This document shows positions 51,222-60,779 of a stretch of 64,000 bases of DNA, piece by piece. The DNA lies in contig NZ_CP059569.1 of the NCBI RefSeq assembly GCF_014054985.1, positions 310,001 to 374,000 of the forward strand, written 5' to 3'. The position numbers and the translations under genes were made by a program. How positions within the stretch are numbered: the first letter of the stretch is position 1; each line of letters begins with the position of its first letter. Source of the DNA: Kingella oralis. GTDB taxonomy: Bacteria; Pseudomonadota; Gammaproteobacteria; Burkholderiales; Neisseriaceae. The notes below the pieces were generated by a model. The model was not told where the DNA came from. It did not search any database and worked only from the letters and a program-made list of their open reading frames with translations.

Positions 51222-52127
51222 ATGTCTCTATCCACCCTATCCGAACAACGCAAAGGCATCTGGCTGGCATTGGCTTGCTACGGCATTTGGGGCTTGTTCC
51301 CCCTGTTTTGGTATCCGCTCAACCATTCCGCCATGCCTGCGGAACAAATTTTGGCGCAACGCATTGTGTGGTCCAGCGTGTTTGCGTTGGCGCTGCTGCT
51401 GGCGTTTTCGCAGGGCAGGGCGTTGGTTGTCGCGTTCAGGCAGCCCAAAGTTCTGGCGATGTTTGCGCTGTCGTCGCTGCTGATTGCGGCAAACTGGCTG
51501 ATTTATCTTTGGGCGATTGTGCACCATCATGTGGTGGAAGCGAGCTTGGGCTACTTTATCAACCCGCTGTTTAACGTGCTGTTGGGCTTTGTGCTGTTTA
51601 AAGAGCGGCTTAATGCGTGGCAAATCGCCGCCATCGCGCTGGCATTGGCGGGCATCGCTTGGCTGGCGGTGCCTGCGGGGCAAATCCCGTGGATTTCGCT
51701 GTTTCTGGCGTTTTCGTTCGGGTTTTACGGCGCGGTGCGCAAGCTCGCGCCCATGCCGCCGCTGGCGGGGCTCACGCTGGAAACGTTGATGCTGCTGCCG
51801 TTTGCGCTGGGCTATTTGGCATGGTGCGGCATGCAAAACACGCTGGTGTTCGGCGAGCTGACGCCGTTGCAAAAAACCGTGCTGTTCGCATCGGGCGCCG
51901 CCACCACGCTGCCGCTGCTTGCCTTTGCCGCCGCCGCCAAGCGGATTACGCTGTCGCTGCTGGGCATTTTGCAAAATTTGTCGCCCACCGCGCAGCTGCT
52001 GCTGGGGCTGGCGTTTGGCGAGCAATTGAGCGGGGCGCGGCTGATAGGCTACGGCTTGGTGTGGCTGGGCGTGCTGGTGTTTTTGTATGGCGTTGGGTTG
52101 CAGATGAAACGGGAAAAGGCAGCCTGA
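51222..52127 (+). CDS. rarD: RarD-type EamA-family transporter
   Basis: 301-residue inner-membrane protein with ten membrane helices in two EamA repeats. GIWLALACYGIWGLFPLFWYPL starts the RarD pattern, continued by EILAQRIVWSSVFAL-type sequence, VEASLGYFINPLFNVLLGF and SPTAQLLLGLAFGEQLS. Homologues export or import small organic molecules; the substrate is unknown. Start at ATG 51222, after an open DUS-free leader. Confidence 0.9.
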   Translation: MSLSTLSEQRKGIWLALACYGIWGLFPLFWYPLNHSAMPAEQILAQRIVWSSVFALALLLAFSQGRALVVAFRQPKVLAMFALSSLLIAANWLIYLWAIVHHHVVEASLGYFINPLFNVLLGFVLFKERLNAWQIAAIALALAGIAWLAVPAGQIPWISLFLAFSFGFYGAVRKLAPMPPLAGLTLETLMLLPFALGYLAWCGMQNTLVFGELTPLQKTVLFASGAATTLPLLAFAAAAKRITLSLLGILQNLSPTAQLLLGLAFGEQLSGARLIGYGLVWLGVLVFLYGVGLQMKREKAA

Positions 52128-52316
52128 AAACGGGGGATGCGGTTTCAGGCTGCCGTTGTATGGTTTGGGGCGTGTGCGGCTGGTTGGAACTGATGATGGC
52201 GCGTTGGCAACGAACGCCGACGTTCCCTATGGTTGTTGCAAAGGCAGCCTGAAAACGAGCAAATGGCGAGAAACCCGCTTCGCTCGTTTTCAGGCTGCCT
52301 TGGTTCGCATCCTTGC

Positions 52317-53708
52317 CTACCGCTCAATCAAATTTTCGCCATCCAGCCGATGCAGTCGCGCGAAAATCAAGCCCGAAAACAAGGTAAAGCCGCCAATCGC
52401 CAAAAAGGTGCAGCGAAACGCGGTTTGCACGTTGCCCGAAACGGCGGGCAGCGATGAGAAATAATGCAGCAAAGCCGCGCTGATGGCGGTGCCGAATCCC
52501 ACGGCAAGCTGTTGGTTTACCGACATCAGGCTTGTGCCGCTGGCGGCTTGGTAGGGGCGCACATCCGCCAGCGTGATGGTGTTCATGCCGGTAAACTGAA
52601 TGGAGTTGCACGCGCCCAAAAGCAGCAGCAGCGGCGTGAGCAGCCAAAGCGGCGTGTGGGCGTTGGGCAGAGCCAGCAGCATAATCATCGCGCCGATGAT
52701 AACGGTGTTGCTCATCAGCATTTTGCGGTAGCCAAAGCGCGTAACCAGCGGTTTTACCAGCGATTTGGCGAAAATAGACGCGGCGGCAATCGGCGCTAAC
52801 GCCCAGCCCGACACGGTGGCGCTGTGCCCAAAGCCCACTTGCAGCAGCAGGGGCAGAATAAACGGCAGCGAACTCATGCCGATGCGCCCCGACAGGTTGC
52901 CCAGCAGCCCCAAGCGGTAGGTGCGGACTTTGAGCAGGTTTTTGTCGTACAACGGCGCATCGGTACGCTTGGCGTGCCACACATAGCCCGCCAGCGAGGC
53001 GATGCCCAGCAGTATCAGGCTGCCCGCCAGCCATGCTTCATCGGCGCGTTGCAGCGTTTCCACCGCCACGCTCAGCCCCACCGCGCCCATGCCGAATAGC
53101 AGAAACCCCGCCAAATCAAACTGGCGCGGCGCGGCAACGGGCGGGAACACGGGCATGATTTTGAGCGTGAGATACGCCGCCGCCAGCCCCACGGGCAGGT
53201 TAATCAAAAAAATCCAATGCCAAGAAGCGTATTCCACCAAGTAGCCGCCCACAATCGGGCCAATAATTGGGCCGATGAGCGCGGGCATCACCACATAATT
53301 CATCATGTTAATCAACTGGGTTTTGTCGTAGGCGCGCACCATCACCAAGCGCGGCACGGGGGTCATCATCGCGCCGCCAATGCCTTGCACCACGCGTGCG
53401 GCAACCAGCAACGGCAAGTTGGCGGCGGCGGCGCACAGGGCGGAGCCGAGCACAAAAACCAGCATCGCGCCAAAAAACACTTGGCGGATGCCGAAGCGGT
53501 CGCTCAACCAGCCGCTTAACGGCATCAGCAGCGCAAGCGTGAGCGCGTAGGAAACCACGGCGGATTGCATTTGCAGCGGCGATTCGTGCAGGTCGGCTGC
53601 CATGGTGGGCAGCGCGGTGTTGAGCACGGTGGCGTCCAGCATGTGCATAAAGACGGCGGTGGCAAGGAGCAGGGGGAGCAGGCGGTGGGGGGCGGGTTGG
53701 GGGGTCAT
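52317..53708 (-). CDS. DHA2-family MFS drug-efflux transporter
   Basis: 463 residues with about 12-14 membrane helices. MLDATVLNTALPTMAADL, GWLSDRFGIRQVF (MFS motif A) and RVVQGIGGAMMTPVPR (motif C-like) place it in DHA2 (HsrA/MdtD/EmrB-like). In Gram-negatives such pumps often work with an EmrA-type adaptor, but none is adjacent. The substrate is not predictable. Confidence 0.9.
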   Translation of the reverse strand: MTPQPAPHRLLPLLLATAVFMHMLDATVLNTALPTMAADLHESPLQMQSAVVSYALTLALLMPLSGWLSDRFGIRQVFFGAMLVFVLGSALCAAAANLPLLVAARVVQGIGGAMMTPVPRLVMVRAYDKTQLINMMNYVVMPALIGPIIGPIVGGYLVEYASWHWIFLINLPVGLAAAYLTLKIMPVFPPVAAPRQFDLAGFLLFGMGAVGLSVAVETLQRADEAWLAGSLILLGIASLAGYVWHAKRTDAPLYDKNLLKVRTYRLGLLGNLSGRIGMSSLPFILPLLLQVGFGHSATVSGWALAPIAAASIFAKSLVKPLVTRFGYRKMLMSNTVIIGAMIMLLALPNAHTPLWLLTPLLLLLGACNSIQFTGMNTITLADVRPYQAASGTSLMSVNQQLAVGFGTAISAALLHYFSSLPAVSGNVQTAFRCTFLAIGGFTLFSGLIFARLHRLDGENLIER

Positions 53709-54159
53709 GGTTGGCTTTATTGGGGATTTGGGGGCGGGGCAAGTGAGGCAGCCTGAAAACCTAAAATGGCGGTTAAAAAAACGTTTTAGCTTCGCTGAAA
53801 CTCGCTGCGTTCGTTTTCAGGCTGCCTTTGTTTATTCTATCAACAGCCGATAGATGGTGTGTTGGCGGCTCGCCGACATTTTCGGGAAAACGATGCGCCA
53901 CTCCTAATTCTACGCGCGATGTGGTGGCGACGAGCCGTTGCTGTTCCATTTGGCTACGCTGAACTGTGTTTTCAGGCTGCCTTTAATCTGCGCCATCGTG
54001 TTTACAAGGATGAAATCGTTTAGGCAACATTGCCAGAGTGCAATAGGCAGCCTGAAAAAGCGAAAAACAGCCGCTAACAATGTTTTAGCTTCGCTGAAAC
54101 GCGCTTCACTCGTTTTCAGGCTGCCTCACAATGCGAACACTATCCCCGCGCCATGCCAT
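53709..54159. other. intergenic region with repeat copy 5 and DUS pairs
   Basis: 451 bases between the MFS start and the hemW end. It contains DUS pairs (about 53745-53828, 53966-53979, 54043-54126), the ATGGAGCGGCG-family repeat (53849-53951) and a repeated phrase GTTTTAGCTTCGCTGAAACT (near 53783, 54080 and, elsewhere, 43933). No gene is seen. Confidence 0.6.
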
Positions 54160-55338
54160 TCACAAAAACAATCCAATCAAATCATTCAAAAACCGCTGCC
54201 CGAGCGGGGTAGGGCGGAAATACAGCGGGTTGCCGTCCAGCAGCCCTTTTTGTTGCGCGGTCTGGATGGCGCGGCTGATTTGGGCGGCGTTGATGCCGGT
54301 GCGCTCGGGCAGGAAAGCGCTGGGCACGCCGTCGATTAGGCGCAGGGCGTTCATCATAAATTCGCCTGCTAAATCTTGCGCGGCGATGGGCTGGCGGCGG
54401 ATGGCTGCCTCAGGCTGCGTTTGCATGGCGGCAAGGTATTCGCTGGGGTGGCGGCTGCGACTGGTGCGTTCTATGTGGCTGTGGTAGCTGATTTTGCCGT
54501 GCGCGCCTGCGCCGATGCCGATGTAGTCGCCAAATTGCCAGTAGTTGAGGTTGTGGCGGGCGCGTTGGCTGGGGGCGGTGGCAAACGCGCTGGTTTCGTA
54601 TTGGGCGTAGCCTGCGGCGGCGAGGGCGGCGTGCACCGCGTCTTCGATGTCTTGCGCGCTTTCGCTGTCGGGGATGCCTTGCGGCGGGGTGTGCCCGAAT
54701 GGGGTGTTGGGTTCTAGCGTGAGGTGGTAGGCGCTGATGTGGGTGGTGCCGTGGGCGATGGCAGCTTGCGCATCGGCTTGGGCTTGGGCGGGGGTTTGAT
54801 GCGGCAGGGCATACATTAAATCTATGTTCACGCGCTCAAAAATCTGCACGGCGGCGGCGATGGCGGCATGTGCTTCGGCGGCGTTGTGGATGCGCCCGAT
54901 GGCGGCAAGGTGGGCATCGTTAAAACTTTGCACGCCGATGGACAGGCGGTTGATGCCTGCTTCTTTGAAGCCTTGGAATTTTTCGCGCTCAAAGGTGCCG
55001 GGGTTGGCTTCCAGTGTGATTTCGGCTTCGGGCTGGATTTTCACGCGCGCGCGGATGGCGGATAGCAGGCTGTCGATGGCTTGTGCGCTGAACACGCTGG
55101 GCGTGCCGCCGCCGATGAAGATGGTTTCTATCGGGCGACCCCAGATGTGCGGCAGCTCGGTTTCCAAGTCGGCAATCAGCGCTTGGATGTAGCTGCGCTC
55201 GTCTAGCGTGGTTTTGATTTTGTGCGAGTTGAAATCGCAATAGGGGCATTTTTGGATGCACCACGGGATGTGGATGTAGAGCGAGAGCGGGGGCAGCGAT
55301 GTGAGCGGAGTGGGTTGGAATAGGGGGGTGAGTTGCAT
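54160..55338 (-). CDS. hemW: radical SAM haem chaperone HemW
   Basis: 392 residues. IHIPWCIQKCPYCDFNSHK is the radical-SAM CxxxCxxC motif, FIGGGTPSVFS and ITLEANPGTFE the SAM-binding strands, and GINRLSIGVQSFND the later motif; all match HemW (formerly YggW) rather than coproporphyrinogen oxidase HemN. It binds haem and passes it to respiratory proteins, a sensible partner for the cytochromes in this genome. Confidence 0.93.
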   Translation of the reverse strand: MQLTPLFQPTPLTSLPPLSLYIHIPWCIQKCPYCDFNSHKIKTTLDERSYIQALIADLETELPHIWGRPIETIFIGGGTPSVFSAQAIDSLLSAIRARVKIQPEAEITLEANPGTFEREKFQGFKEAGINRLSIGVQSFNDAHLAAIGRIHNAAEAHAAIAAAVQIFERVNIDLMYALPHQTPAQAQADAQAAIAHGTTHISAYHLTLEPNTPFGHTPPQGIPDSESAQDIEDAVHAALAAAGYAQYETSAFATAPSQRARHNLNYWQFGDYIGIGAGAHGKISYHSHIERTSRSRHPSEYLAAMQTQPEAAIRRQPIAAQDLAGEFMMNALRLIDGVPSAFLPERTGINAAQISRAIQTAQQKGLLDGNPLYFRPTPLGQRFLNDLIGLFL

Positions 55339-55363
55339 GATGGGGTTTAAGTTTGTTTACAGG

Positions 55364-55407
55364 TTTTCAGGCTGCCTCTGGGTTGTTGGCACAAGGCAGC
55401 CTGAAAA
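55364..55407. terminator. DUS-pair hairpin between the DUF441 gene and hemW
   Basis: TTTTCAGGCTGCCT and AGGCAGCCTGAAAA face one another just beyond the stop of the DUF441 gene. Confidence 0.55.
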
Positions 55408-55410
55408 CGG

Positions 55411-55866
55411 TTATTTGTTGTTCATAAAAATCAGCGACAGCAACCCGCCTGCAATCAGCGGCCCAACAGGGATGCCGTTGAAAAACGTTACCCCAATCAC
55501 CGTGCCCACCAGCAGGCCGATAATCAGGTTGGGCTGCGACTGCATCACGCCGATGCCGCGCCCCGCCAGCCACGCCACAAAAATGCCGGTGAGCACGGCA
55601 ACCAGCAGTTTCAGGTCAAACAGTTGGGAAACAGGCGGCAATTGCACTTTGCCCGATACCAGCGGCGCAAGAATGCCGATGGTTAAAATCAAAATGCCCA
55701 AGCTAATCAGCGGGCGGTCGGCTTGCGGCAAATAGCGCGTGAGCACGGTTTGTTGCACCACCAGTAACACGCTGGCAGAAATCCAAATTGCGCCGTTTTT
55801 GCTGAAATAGCCCAGCGCGATAAACACAATCAGCAAGATGCTAACGGGGTTGAATGTCCAGTTCAT
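55411..55866 (-). CDS. DUF441-family membrane protein
   Basis: 151 residues with four hydrophobic segments (VSILLIVFIALGYFSKNGAI, PLISLGILILTIGILAPLVSG, KLLVAVLTGIFVAWLAGRG, LIIGLLVGTVIGVTFFNGIP). This is the YeaL/DUF441 pattern. The ATG at 55866 begins after a DUS. No function is known for the family. Confidence 0.9.
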   Translation of the reverse strand: MNWTFNPVSILLIVFIALGYFSKNGAIWISASVLLVVQQTVLTRYLPQADRPLISLGILILTIGILAPLVSGKVQLPPVSQLFDLKLLVAVLTGIFVAWLAGRGIGVMQSQPNLIIGLLVGTVIGVTFFNGIPVGPLIAGGLLSLIFMNNK

Positions 55867-55972
55867 GTTTTCAGGCTGCCTGAAAGGGGAAGGGGCGATT
55901 GTAAACCGATTTGCGTGGCGGGACGCGGTTATTCGGATAATGGTGAGGCAGCCTGAAAACCCATCAACCGCT

Positions 55973-56755
55973 TCACAACCATTCAGGCATTTCAGGCTGC
56001 CTAATGCCCCATTTTTCAGGATAGTCCACGCCCGTGAAATACAAGCCATCCGCCATAAACGTGGGCGGCGCGGTCAAGCGGCTTTGCGCGGCAAACATTT
56101 CGGCAAACTCGCCCACCGCCAGCCGCCCGCAGCCCACATACACCAACGCGCCCACAATATTGCGCACCATATGATGCAAAAACGCATTGGCGTGAAAATC
56201 TATTTTGATGAAGCTAGGGCAGCCTGAAAACGCAATCGCATACACCGTTTTCACGGGCGATTTGGCTTGACACTCGGCGGCGCGGAAGCTGGAAAAATCG
56301 TGTTCGCCTAGCAGCAAAGCCGCCGCTTTTTGCATGGCAGCCATATCCAGCGGATAGTGCGTCCAGCCCGCCCGCCCCACCAGCAACGGTGAGCGCACAG
56401 GCGCAGATTGCAGCAGATAGCGGTAATGCCGTCCGCAGGCATCAAAGCGCGCGTGAAAATCGGGCGCAACGGCTTGGGCGTGCAATACGGCGATGCCATC
56501 GGGCAAATGCGCGTTCACGCCGCGCACCCAAGCCGTGAGCGGGCGCGTGGCGTGGCTGTCAAAATGCACCACCTGCGCCGTGGCGTGCACGCCTGTGTCG
56601 GTGCGCCCCGCGGCGGTGATGGCGACAGGCTCGCCCGCGATTTGCGCGAGGGCGTGTTCCAGCGCGGTTTGAATGGTGGGGATGCCAGCGGCTTGCTTTT
56701 GGAAGCCGAAAAAGGCGCTGCCGTTGTAGGATAGGGTAAGGGCGTAGCGGGTCAT
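55973..56755 (-). CDS. truA: tRNA pseudouridine(38-40) synthase
   Basis: Converts uridines 38-40 in tRNA anticodon stems to pseudouridine. The 260 residues contain [15 protein letters not shown], the catalytic Asp in [19 protein letters not shown], and [17 protein letters not shown]. The C-terminus is close to a DUS (55980s). Standard length. Confidence 0.95.
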   Translation of the reverse strand: MTRYALTLSYNGSAFFGFQKQAAGIPTIQTALEHALAQIAGEPVAITAAGRTDTGVHATAQVVHFDSHATRPLTAWVRGVNAHLPDGIAVLHAQAVAPDFHARFDACGRHYRYLLQSAPVRSPLLVGRAGWTHYPLDMAAMQKAAALLLGEHDFSSFRAAECQAKSPVKTVYAIAFSGCPSFIKIDFHANAFLHHMVRNIVGALVYVGCGRLAVGEFAEMFAAQSRLTAPPTFMADGLYFTGVDYPEKWGIRQPEMPEWL

Positions 56756-56778
56756 GGTGGGAATGGGGGTAAAAATAA

Positions 56779-56816
56779 TTTTCAGGCTGCCTCAACGCGG
56801 TAAGGCAGCCTGAAAA
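56779..56816. terminator. DUS-pair hairpin between truA and dapD
   Basis: TTTTCAGGCTGCCT and AGGCAGCCTGAAAA pair, 26 bases beyond the dapD stop and just upstream of the truA start. Confidence 0.5.
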
Positions 56817-56841
56817 CAATCAAACAGCAAAGCGCAAAAGA

Positions 56842-57663
56842 TTAAACCCCGCGCAACAATTCATTCACGCTGGTTTTGGCGCGCGTTTTCGCGTCCACTT
56901 TTTTCACAATCACCGCGCAATACAAGCTATGCGAGCCATCTTTGCTGGGCAGGCTGCCTGAAACCACCACCGAGCCAGCAGGCACGCGCCCATAATGAAT
57001 TTCGCCCGTTTCGCGGTCGTAAATTTTGGTGGATTGCCCGATGAACACGCCCATGGAAATCACGCTGCCTTCTTCCACCACCACGCCTTCCACAATCTCG
57101 CTGCGCGCGCCGATAAAGCAGTTGTCCTCAATAATCGTGGGCGCAGCTTGCAACGGCTCCAACACGCCGCCAATGCCCACGCCGCCGCTCAAATGCACGT
57201 TTTTGCCGATTTGCGCGCACGAGCCCACCGTAACCCAAGTGTCCACCATCGTGCCTTCGTCCACATACGCGCCAATATTCACATAAGACGGCATCAACAC
57301 CGCATTTTTCGCCACAAAGCTGCCGCGGCGCGCAATCGCCCCAGGCACGGCGCGAAAACCGGCAGCCTGAAAATCCGCCTGCGACCAGTTGGCAAACTTG
57401 GTCGGCACTTTGTCAAAATAACGGTTCACGCCATCATCCGCCAATTCGTTGTCTTGAATGCGAAACGACAGCAACACCGCCTTTTTCGCCCATTCGTTCA
57501 CCAACCAATCGCCCACGCCGCGGCGTTCTGCCACGCGCAGCGAGCCGTTGTCTAGCTGGCGCATGGTTTCCAGCACCGCCTCTTTCACCTCGGGCTGCAC
57601 ATTGGCAGGCGTGATTTCGGCGCGGTTTTCAAAAGCGGTTTCAATAATCTGTTGCAAAGACAT
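56842..57663 (-). CDS. dapD: tetrahydrodipicolinate N-succinyltransferase
   Basis: Left-handed-beta-helix acyltransferase in lysine/diaminopimelate synthesis. 273 residues: [27 protein letters not shown] stretch ([20 protein letters not shown]), then hexapeptide repeats [20 protein letters not shown] and [16 protein letters not shown]. Succinyl-CoA is the donor. Start at ATG 57663. Confidence 0.96.
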   Translation of the reverse strand: MSLQQIIETAFENRAEITPANVQPEVKEAVLETMRQLDNGSLRVAERRGVGDWLVNEWAKKAVLLSFRIQDNELADDGVNRYFDKVPTKFANWSQADFQAAGFRAVPGAIARRGSFVAKNAVLMPSYVNIGAYVDEGTMVDTWVTVGSCAQIGKNVHLSGGVGIGGVLEPLQAAPTIIEDNCFIGARSEIVEGVVVEEGSVISMGVFIGQSTKIYDRETGEIHYGRVPAGSVVVSGSLPSKDGSHSLYCAVIVKKVDAKTRAKTSVNELLRGV

Positions 57664-57782
57664 GGCTTTATCCTTATGAAGTTGAGCAAGAAAGCCACGA
57701 TTGTAGCGCAAAAAGGTTTTTCAGGCTGCCTTAAATACATTTACAATTTATGCCAACTATTTTGCATTTAGGAAACCGCGTG

Positions 57783-58244
57783 ATGAAAAAAATCCTCTTT
57801 ATCTGTTTGGGCAACATCTGCCGCTCGCCGATGGCAGAATACCTTTTCCGCAGCATGGCGGCCGAGCGCGGCATCCCCGTGCACACCGCCAGCGCAGGCA
57901 CATCAGGCTGGCACGACGGCGAAGGGATGCACTGCGGCACAGCCGACGTGTTGGACGGACTGGGCATCGCCTCGCAAGATTTTGTCAGCCGCAAAATCAA
58001 AAAAAGCGATTTGAACGACTACGATTACTTAATCGTGATGGACGACAGCAATTTGCGCGATGCCGAAAAATTCTTCGGCAGGCAGCCTGAAAAAATCTTC
58101 AAAATCACCGACCTGTTGCCCAAAGGCAGCGGCTACGACCACGTTCCCGACCCGTGGTACACAGGCAATTTCAACGAAACGCGCGATATTCTTACCGCCT
58201 GCTGCGATGTGCTGCTCACGCGGCTGCAACAGGGCGAAATGTAG
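57783..58244 (+). CDS. low-molecular-weight protein-tyrosine phosphatase
   Basis: 153 residues. ILFICLGNICRSPMAEYLF is the CX5R(S/T) P-loop near the N-terminus, and the general-acid Asp lies in VPDPWYTGNFNETRDI. The ATG at 57783 begins MKKILFICLG. It is a stand-alone gene without a nearby kinase or capsule locus. A DUS is read in frame as RQPEK near 58079. Confidence 0.93.
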   Translation: MKKILFICLGNICRSPMAEYLFRSMAAERGIPVHTASAGTSGWHDGEGMHCGTADVLDGLGIASQDFVSRKIKKSDLNDYDYLIVMDDSNLRDAEKFFGRQPEKIFKITDLLPKGSGYDHVPDPWYTGNFNETRDILTACCDVLLTRLQQGEM

Positions 58245-58519
58245 CGGCAAATGGGCGCAATCAAGCGGTTTATGGCGCAAGGCTGAACGTTATCCCGCGT
58301 AATGAAATGTAATTTTCAGGCAGCCTGAAAACGGCTTGCGCTAAAATAAAACCGCTTTTGGATAACTTTGGCGGGCGTTGTTTGCCCCCTTTTGCTGTTA
58401 AAACCTGCGTTTACAAGCACACGATGATTGCAAACGCAGGTTTTGCGATAAAGACGCAGTTCGCCGCAATGCCCGCCGTGGTTATTCAAAGCACCCCCAT
58501 TTTTCCGAAAGGACGCACG
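58245..58519. other. leader region of the Arg/Asp/Tyr-rich protein
   Basis: 275 bases with a DUS (58314-58330) and no convincing gene. An inverted repeat AACCTGCGTTTAC / GCAAACGCAGGTT (58400-58443) could form a leader hairpin. Confidence 0.5.
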
Positions 58520-58945
58520 ATGAAAAAAATCCTATTCGCCTTGCTACTGGGCACGCTCGCCACCGCCGCCAGCGCAGAATTAATGTATTACGGCGACGAC
58601 AGCCCCAGAATTGAGCTTGACCGCAGCAGAATAGGCATTGATCGCAGCGACCGCGCATACGAACGGCGCGGGCGATACGATGACGACTATCGCTACGACC
58701 GCCGCTACGACCGTTATGATCGCTACGACCGCCGTTACCGCGATTATGATGATTACCGCCGCGACAATCGCCGCTACCGAGATTACGGCTACACCTTCGA
58801 TTCCGACAACGGCTTCAATATCCGCTACGGCTGGGGCAACGACAACACCCGCATTGATATGCGCTATGGCAACGGCTACCGCCGTTACCGCGATTATGAC
58901 GATGGCTATCGCCGCCGCCCTCGCCGTTATCGTGGCGGGTGGTAA
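58520..58945 (+). CDS. secreted Arg/Asp/Tyr-rich low-complexity protein
   Basis: 141 residues with a signal peptide (MKKILFALLLGTLATAASA) and a mature part of about 122 residues composed largely of Arg, Tyr and Asp in repeated RYDRRYDRYD, YRDYDDYRRD and RRYRDY units. A central break (YTFDSDNGFNIRYGWGNDN) resembles a beta-strand segment. Periplasmic or surface location is inferred. GAAAGGACGC precedes the ATG. No family is assigned. Confidence 0.8.
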   Translation: MKKILFALLLGTLATAASAELMYYGDDSPRIELDRSRIGIDRSDRAYERRGRYDDDYRYDRRYDRYDRYDRRYRDYDDYRRDNRRYRDYGYTFDSDNGFNIRYGWGNDNTRIDMRYGNGYRRYRDYDDGYRRRPRRYRGGW

Positions 58946-59075
58946 AACCGCGCGCTTAGGCAGCCTGAAACACCGTTTGGCGCGTTTGTCGGGCGCGGCG
59001 CAACACAAAAACACGGTTATCGGATGATGACCGTGTTTTTTTGCGGCTGCTGGTTGAACGGGGCGGGACGGCGTT

Positions 59076-59736
59076 TCAGGCTGCCTGTGCCAACAACACG
59101 TCCCGAATCTCCCGCGCTTCCCAAATCCGCAGCCGTTCATCGCGCAGGCTTGCCGCAATCATCGCCGCCGCCAAATCTTCCACCCGCAGCGGTTGATACG
59201 CGCGCAGCAAGCCCAGCGCATTAAACACCGCCAACGCTTTTGTCGCCCAAATTTCCCCCGCGCGATCGCTATCGGGGCGCAACAGCACAGGCGGGCGCAA
59301 AATCGCCGTGTGTGCAAAGCCCAACGCCGTTACCGCCTGCTCCAACACGCCTTTCATGCGCGAATAAAACGCGTGGGCGTTGGCATCCGCCATCTGCGCC
59401 GACACCAACACATAACGCGACACGCCGTTGCGTTGCGCAGCTTGGGCAAAGGCAAGCTGCAAATCGTGGTCAATCGCCCACATCGCTTCTTGGCTGCCCG
59501 CAGCTTTGATGGTTGTACCCAAGCAAGAAAACAACACATCGCCGCGCACCTTGTCTTGCCATGTTTCAGGCTGCCGAAAATCCACAATATGCGTGGTGAG
59601 TTTATCGTGCGCCAACGCTAGATCGCGGCGTGCAAAAACCGCTACCGATTGAAAACGCGCATCCGCCAAAAGCTGCTGCGTGAGTGCTTGTCCTGTTGCG
59701 CCCGTTGCGCCGAGTATCAGTGCCTGTATCGTTCAT
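59076..59736 (-). pseudogene. NAD(P)-binding Rossmann oxidoreductase with a damaged or non-standard start
   Basis: The frame from about 59729 reads IQALILGATGATGQALTQQL, the GxxGxxG nucleotide-binding start of an atypical SDR (HTATIP2/NmrA-like). It continues with DVLFSCLGTTIKAAGSQEA and VSRYVLVSAQMADANAHAFY to a stop at 59076. The only ATG nearby, at 59736, is out of frame by one base (ATGAACG); deleting one A would give M-T-I-Q-A-L. A TTG at 59669 would give a protein without the dinucleotide motif. So it is either a frameshifted gene or one starting at ACG/ATA/CTG. Confidence 0.65.
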
Positions 59737-59764
59737 CCTATCTTGTTCACAGAAATCGTATTCC

Positions 59765-59807
59765 GTTTTTTAGGCTGCCTTAATGCTCATCATAGGCAGC
59801 CTGAAAA
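59765..59807. terminator. DUS-pair hairpin downstream of kdsD
   Basis: A variant DUS (TTTTTAGGCTGCC, one change) and AGGCAGCCTGAAAA form the hairpin, 4 bases from the kdsD stop. Confidence 0.5.
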
Positions 59808-59810
59808 CCC

Positions 59811-60779
59811 TTAAACCACGCGCGCTTTAAGCAAATCGTGCATATTCAACGCGCCCACCAAATGCATCCCTTCATCGCACACCAATAGCCCGCCAATCCG
59901 CTTCTCTTGCATCATGCGCAAAGCTTCGCTCGCCAGTTTATCGGGTGCGATAAATTTCGGCTCGCGCTTCATCACATCGTTCACCGTAAGCCCTGCAAAC
60001 GAATCGCGCTGTTCAAACAAACGGCGCAAATCCCCATCCGTTAGCACGCCTTTCAGGCAGCCTGAAACGTCCACCACCGCCAGCATCCCCAAGCCCTTTT
60101 CGCTCATGGTAACAATCGCCGATTTCAGCAGCGTTCGCTCCGCCACCGCAGGCAGTTCCGCGCCCGAGTGCATCAAATCGCCCACCGTGAGCAGCAAACG
60201 CCGCCCCAAGCTGCCCGCAGGATGGCTCAACGCAAAATCTTCCGAAGTAAAACGCCGCGCTTGCAGCAGCACAATCGCCAACGCATCGCCCAGCGCCAAC
60301 ACCGCCGTGGTGCTGGAAGTGGGCGCAAGGTTGAGCGGGCAAGCCTCGTGCGACACTGCCGCCCGAATATGAATGTCGGCAAACCGCGCCAAACTGGATT
60401 GCGCGTTCGACGACACCCCAATCAACACCGTGTCCTTGCGCTTTAACGCCGGCAAAATCGCCAAAATCTCATCGCTCTCGCCCGAATTGGACAACGCCAG
60501 CACCACATCGCCATCCACAATCATCCCCAAATCGCCATGCGCCGCCTCGGCAGGGTGCACAAAAAACGCAGGCGTGCCCGTGGAAGCCAGCGTTGCCGCC
60601 ATTTTGCGCCCGATATGCCCCGATTTGCCCATGCCCGTTACAATCACCCGCCCGCGGCAAGCCAACACCGCCTCCGCCGCGCGCACAAAATCCGCCCCCA
60701 GCCCCGCCGATACTTCCCCAATCGCCGCCGCCTCGCTTGCCAACGCCTCGCGCGCCCATAAAAGATACTGATGAACCAT
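59811..60779 (-). CDS. kdsD: arabinose-5-phosphate isomerase (KdsD/KpsF family)
   Basis: Interconverts ribulose-5-phosphate and arabinose-5-phosphate, the first step to Kdo. The 322 residues have an SIS domain (VIVTGMGKSGHIGRKMAATL, VLALSNSGESDEIL, APTSSTTAVLALGDALAI) and two CBS domains (VGDLMHSGAELPAV, VNDVMKREPKFIAPD). The position is isolated here; waaC upstream in the window is the related pathway. Confidence 0.93.
   Translation of the reverse strand: MVHQYLLWAREALASEAAAIGEVSAGLGADFVRAAEAVLACRGRVIVTGMGKSGHIGRKMAATLASTGTPAFFVHPAEAAHGDLGMIVDGDVVLALSNSGESDEILAILPALKRKDTVLIGVSSNAQSSLARFADIHIRAAVSHEACPLNLAPTSSTTAVLALGDALAIVLLQARRFTSEDFALSHPAGSLGRRLLLTVGDLMHSGAELPAVAERTLLKSAIVTMSEKGLGMLAVVDVSGCLKGVLTDGDLRRLFEQRDSFAGLTVNDVMKREPKFIAPDKLASEALRMMQEKRIGGLLVCDEGMHLVGALNMHDLLKARVV

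Noticed and set aside
58580..59158. 192-codon minus-strand frame across the Arg/Asp/Tyr-rich gene
   Set aside because: Val/Ala/Ile-rich shadow of the plus-strand low-complexity codons. The plus-strand gene has a signal peptide and a ribosome site.
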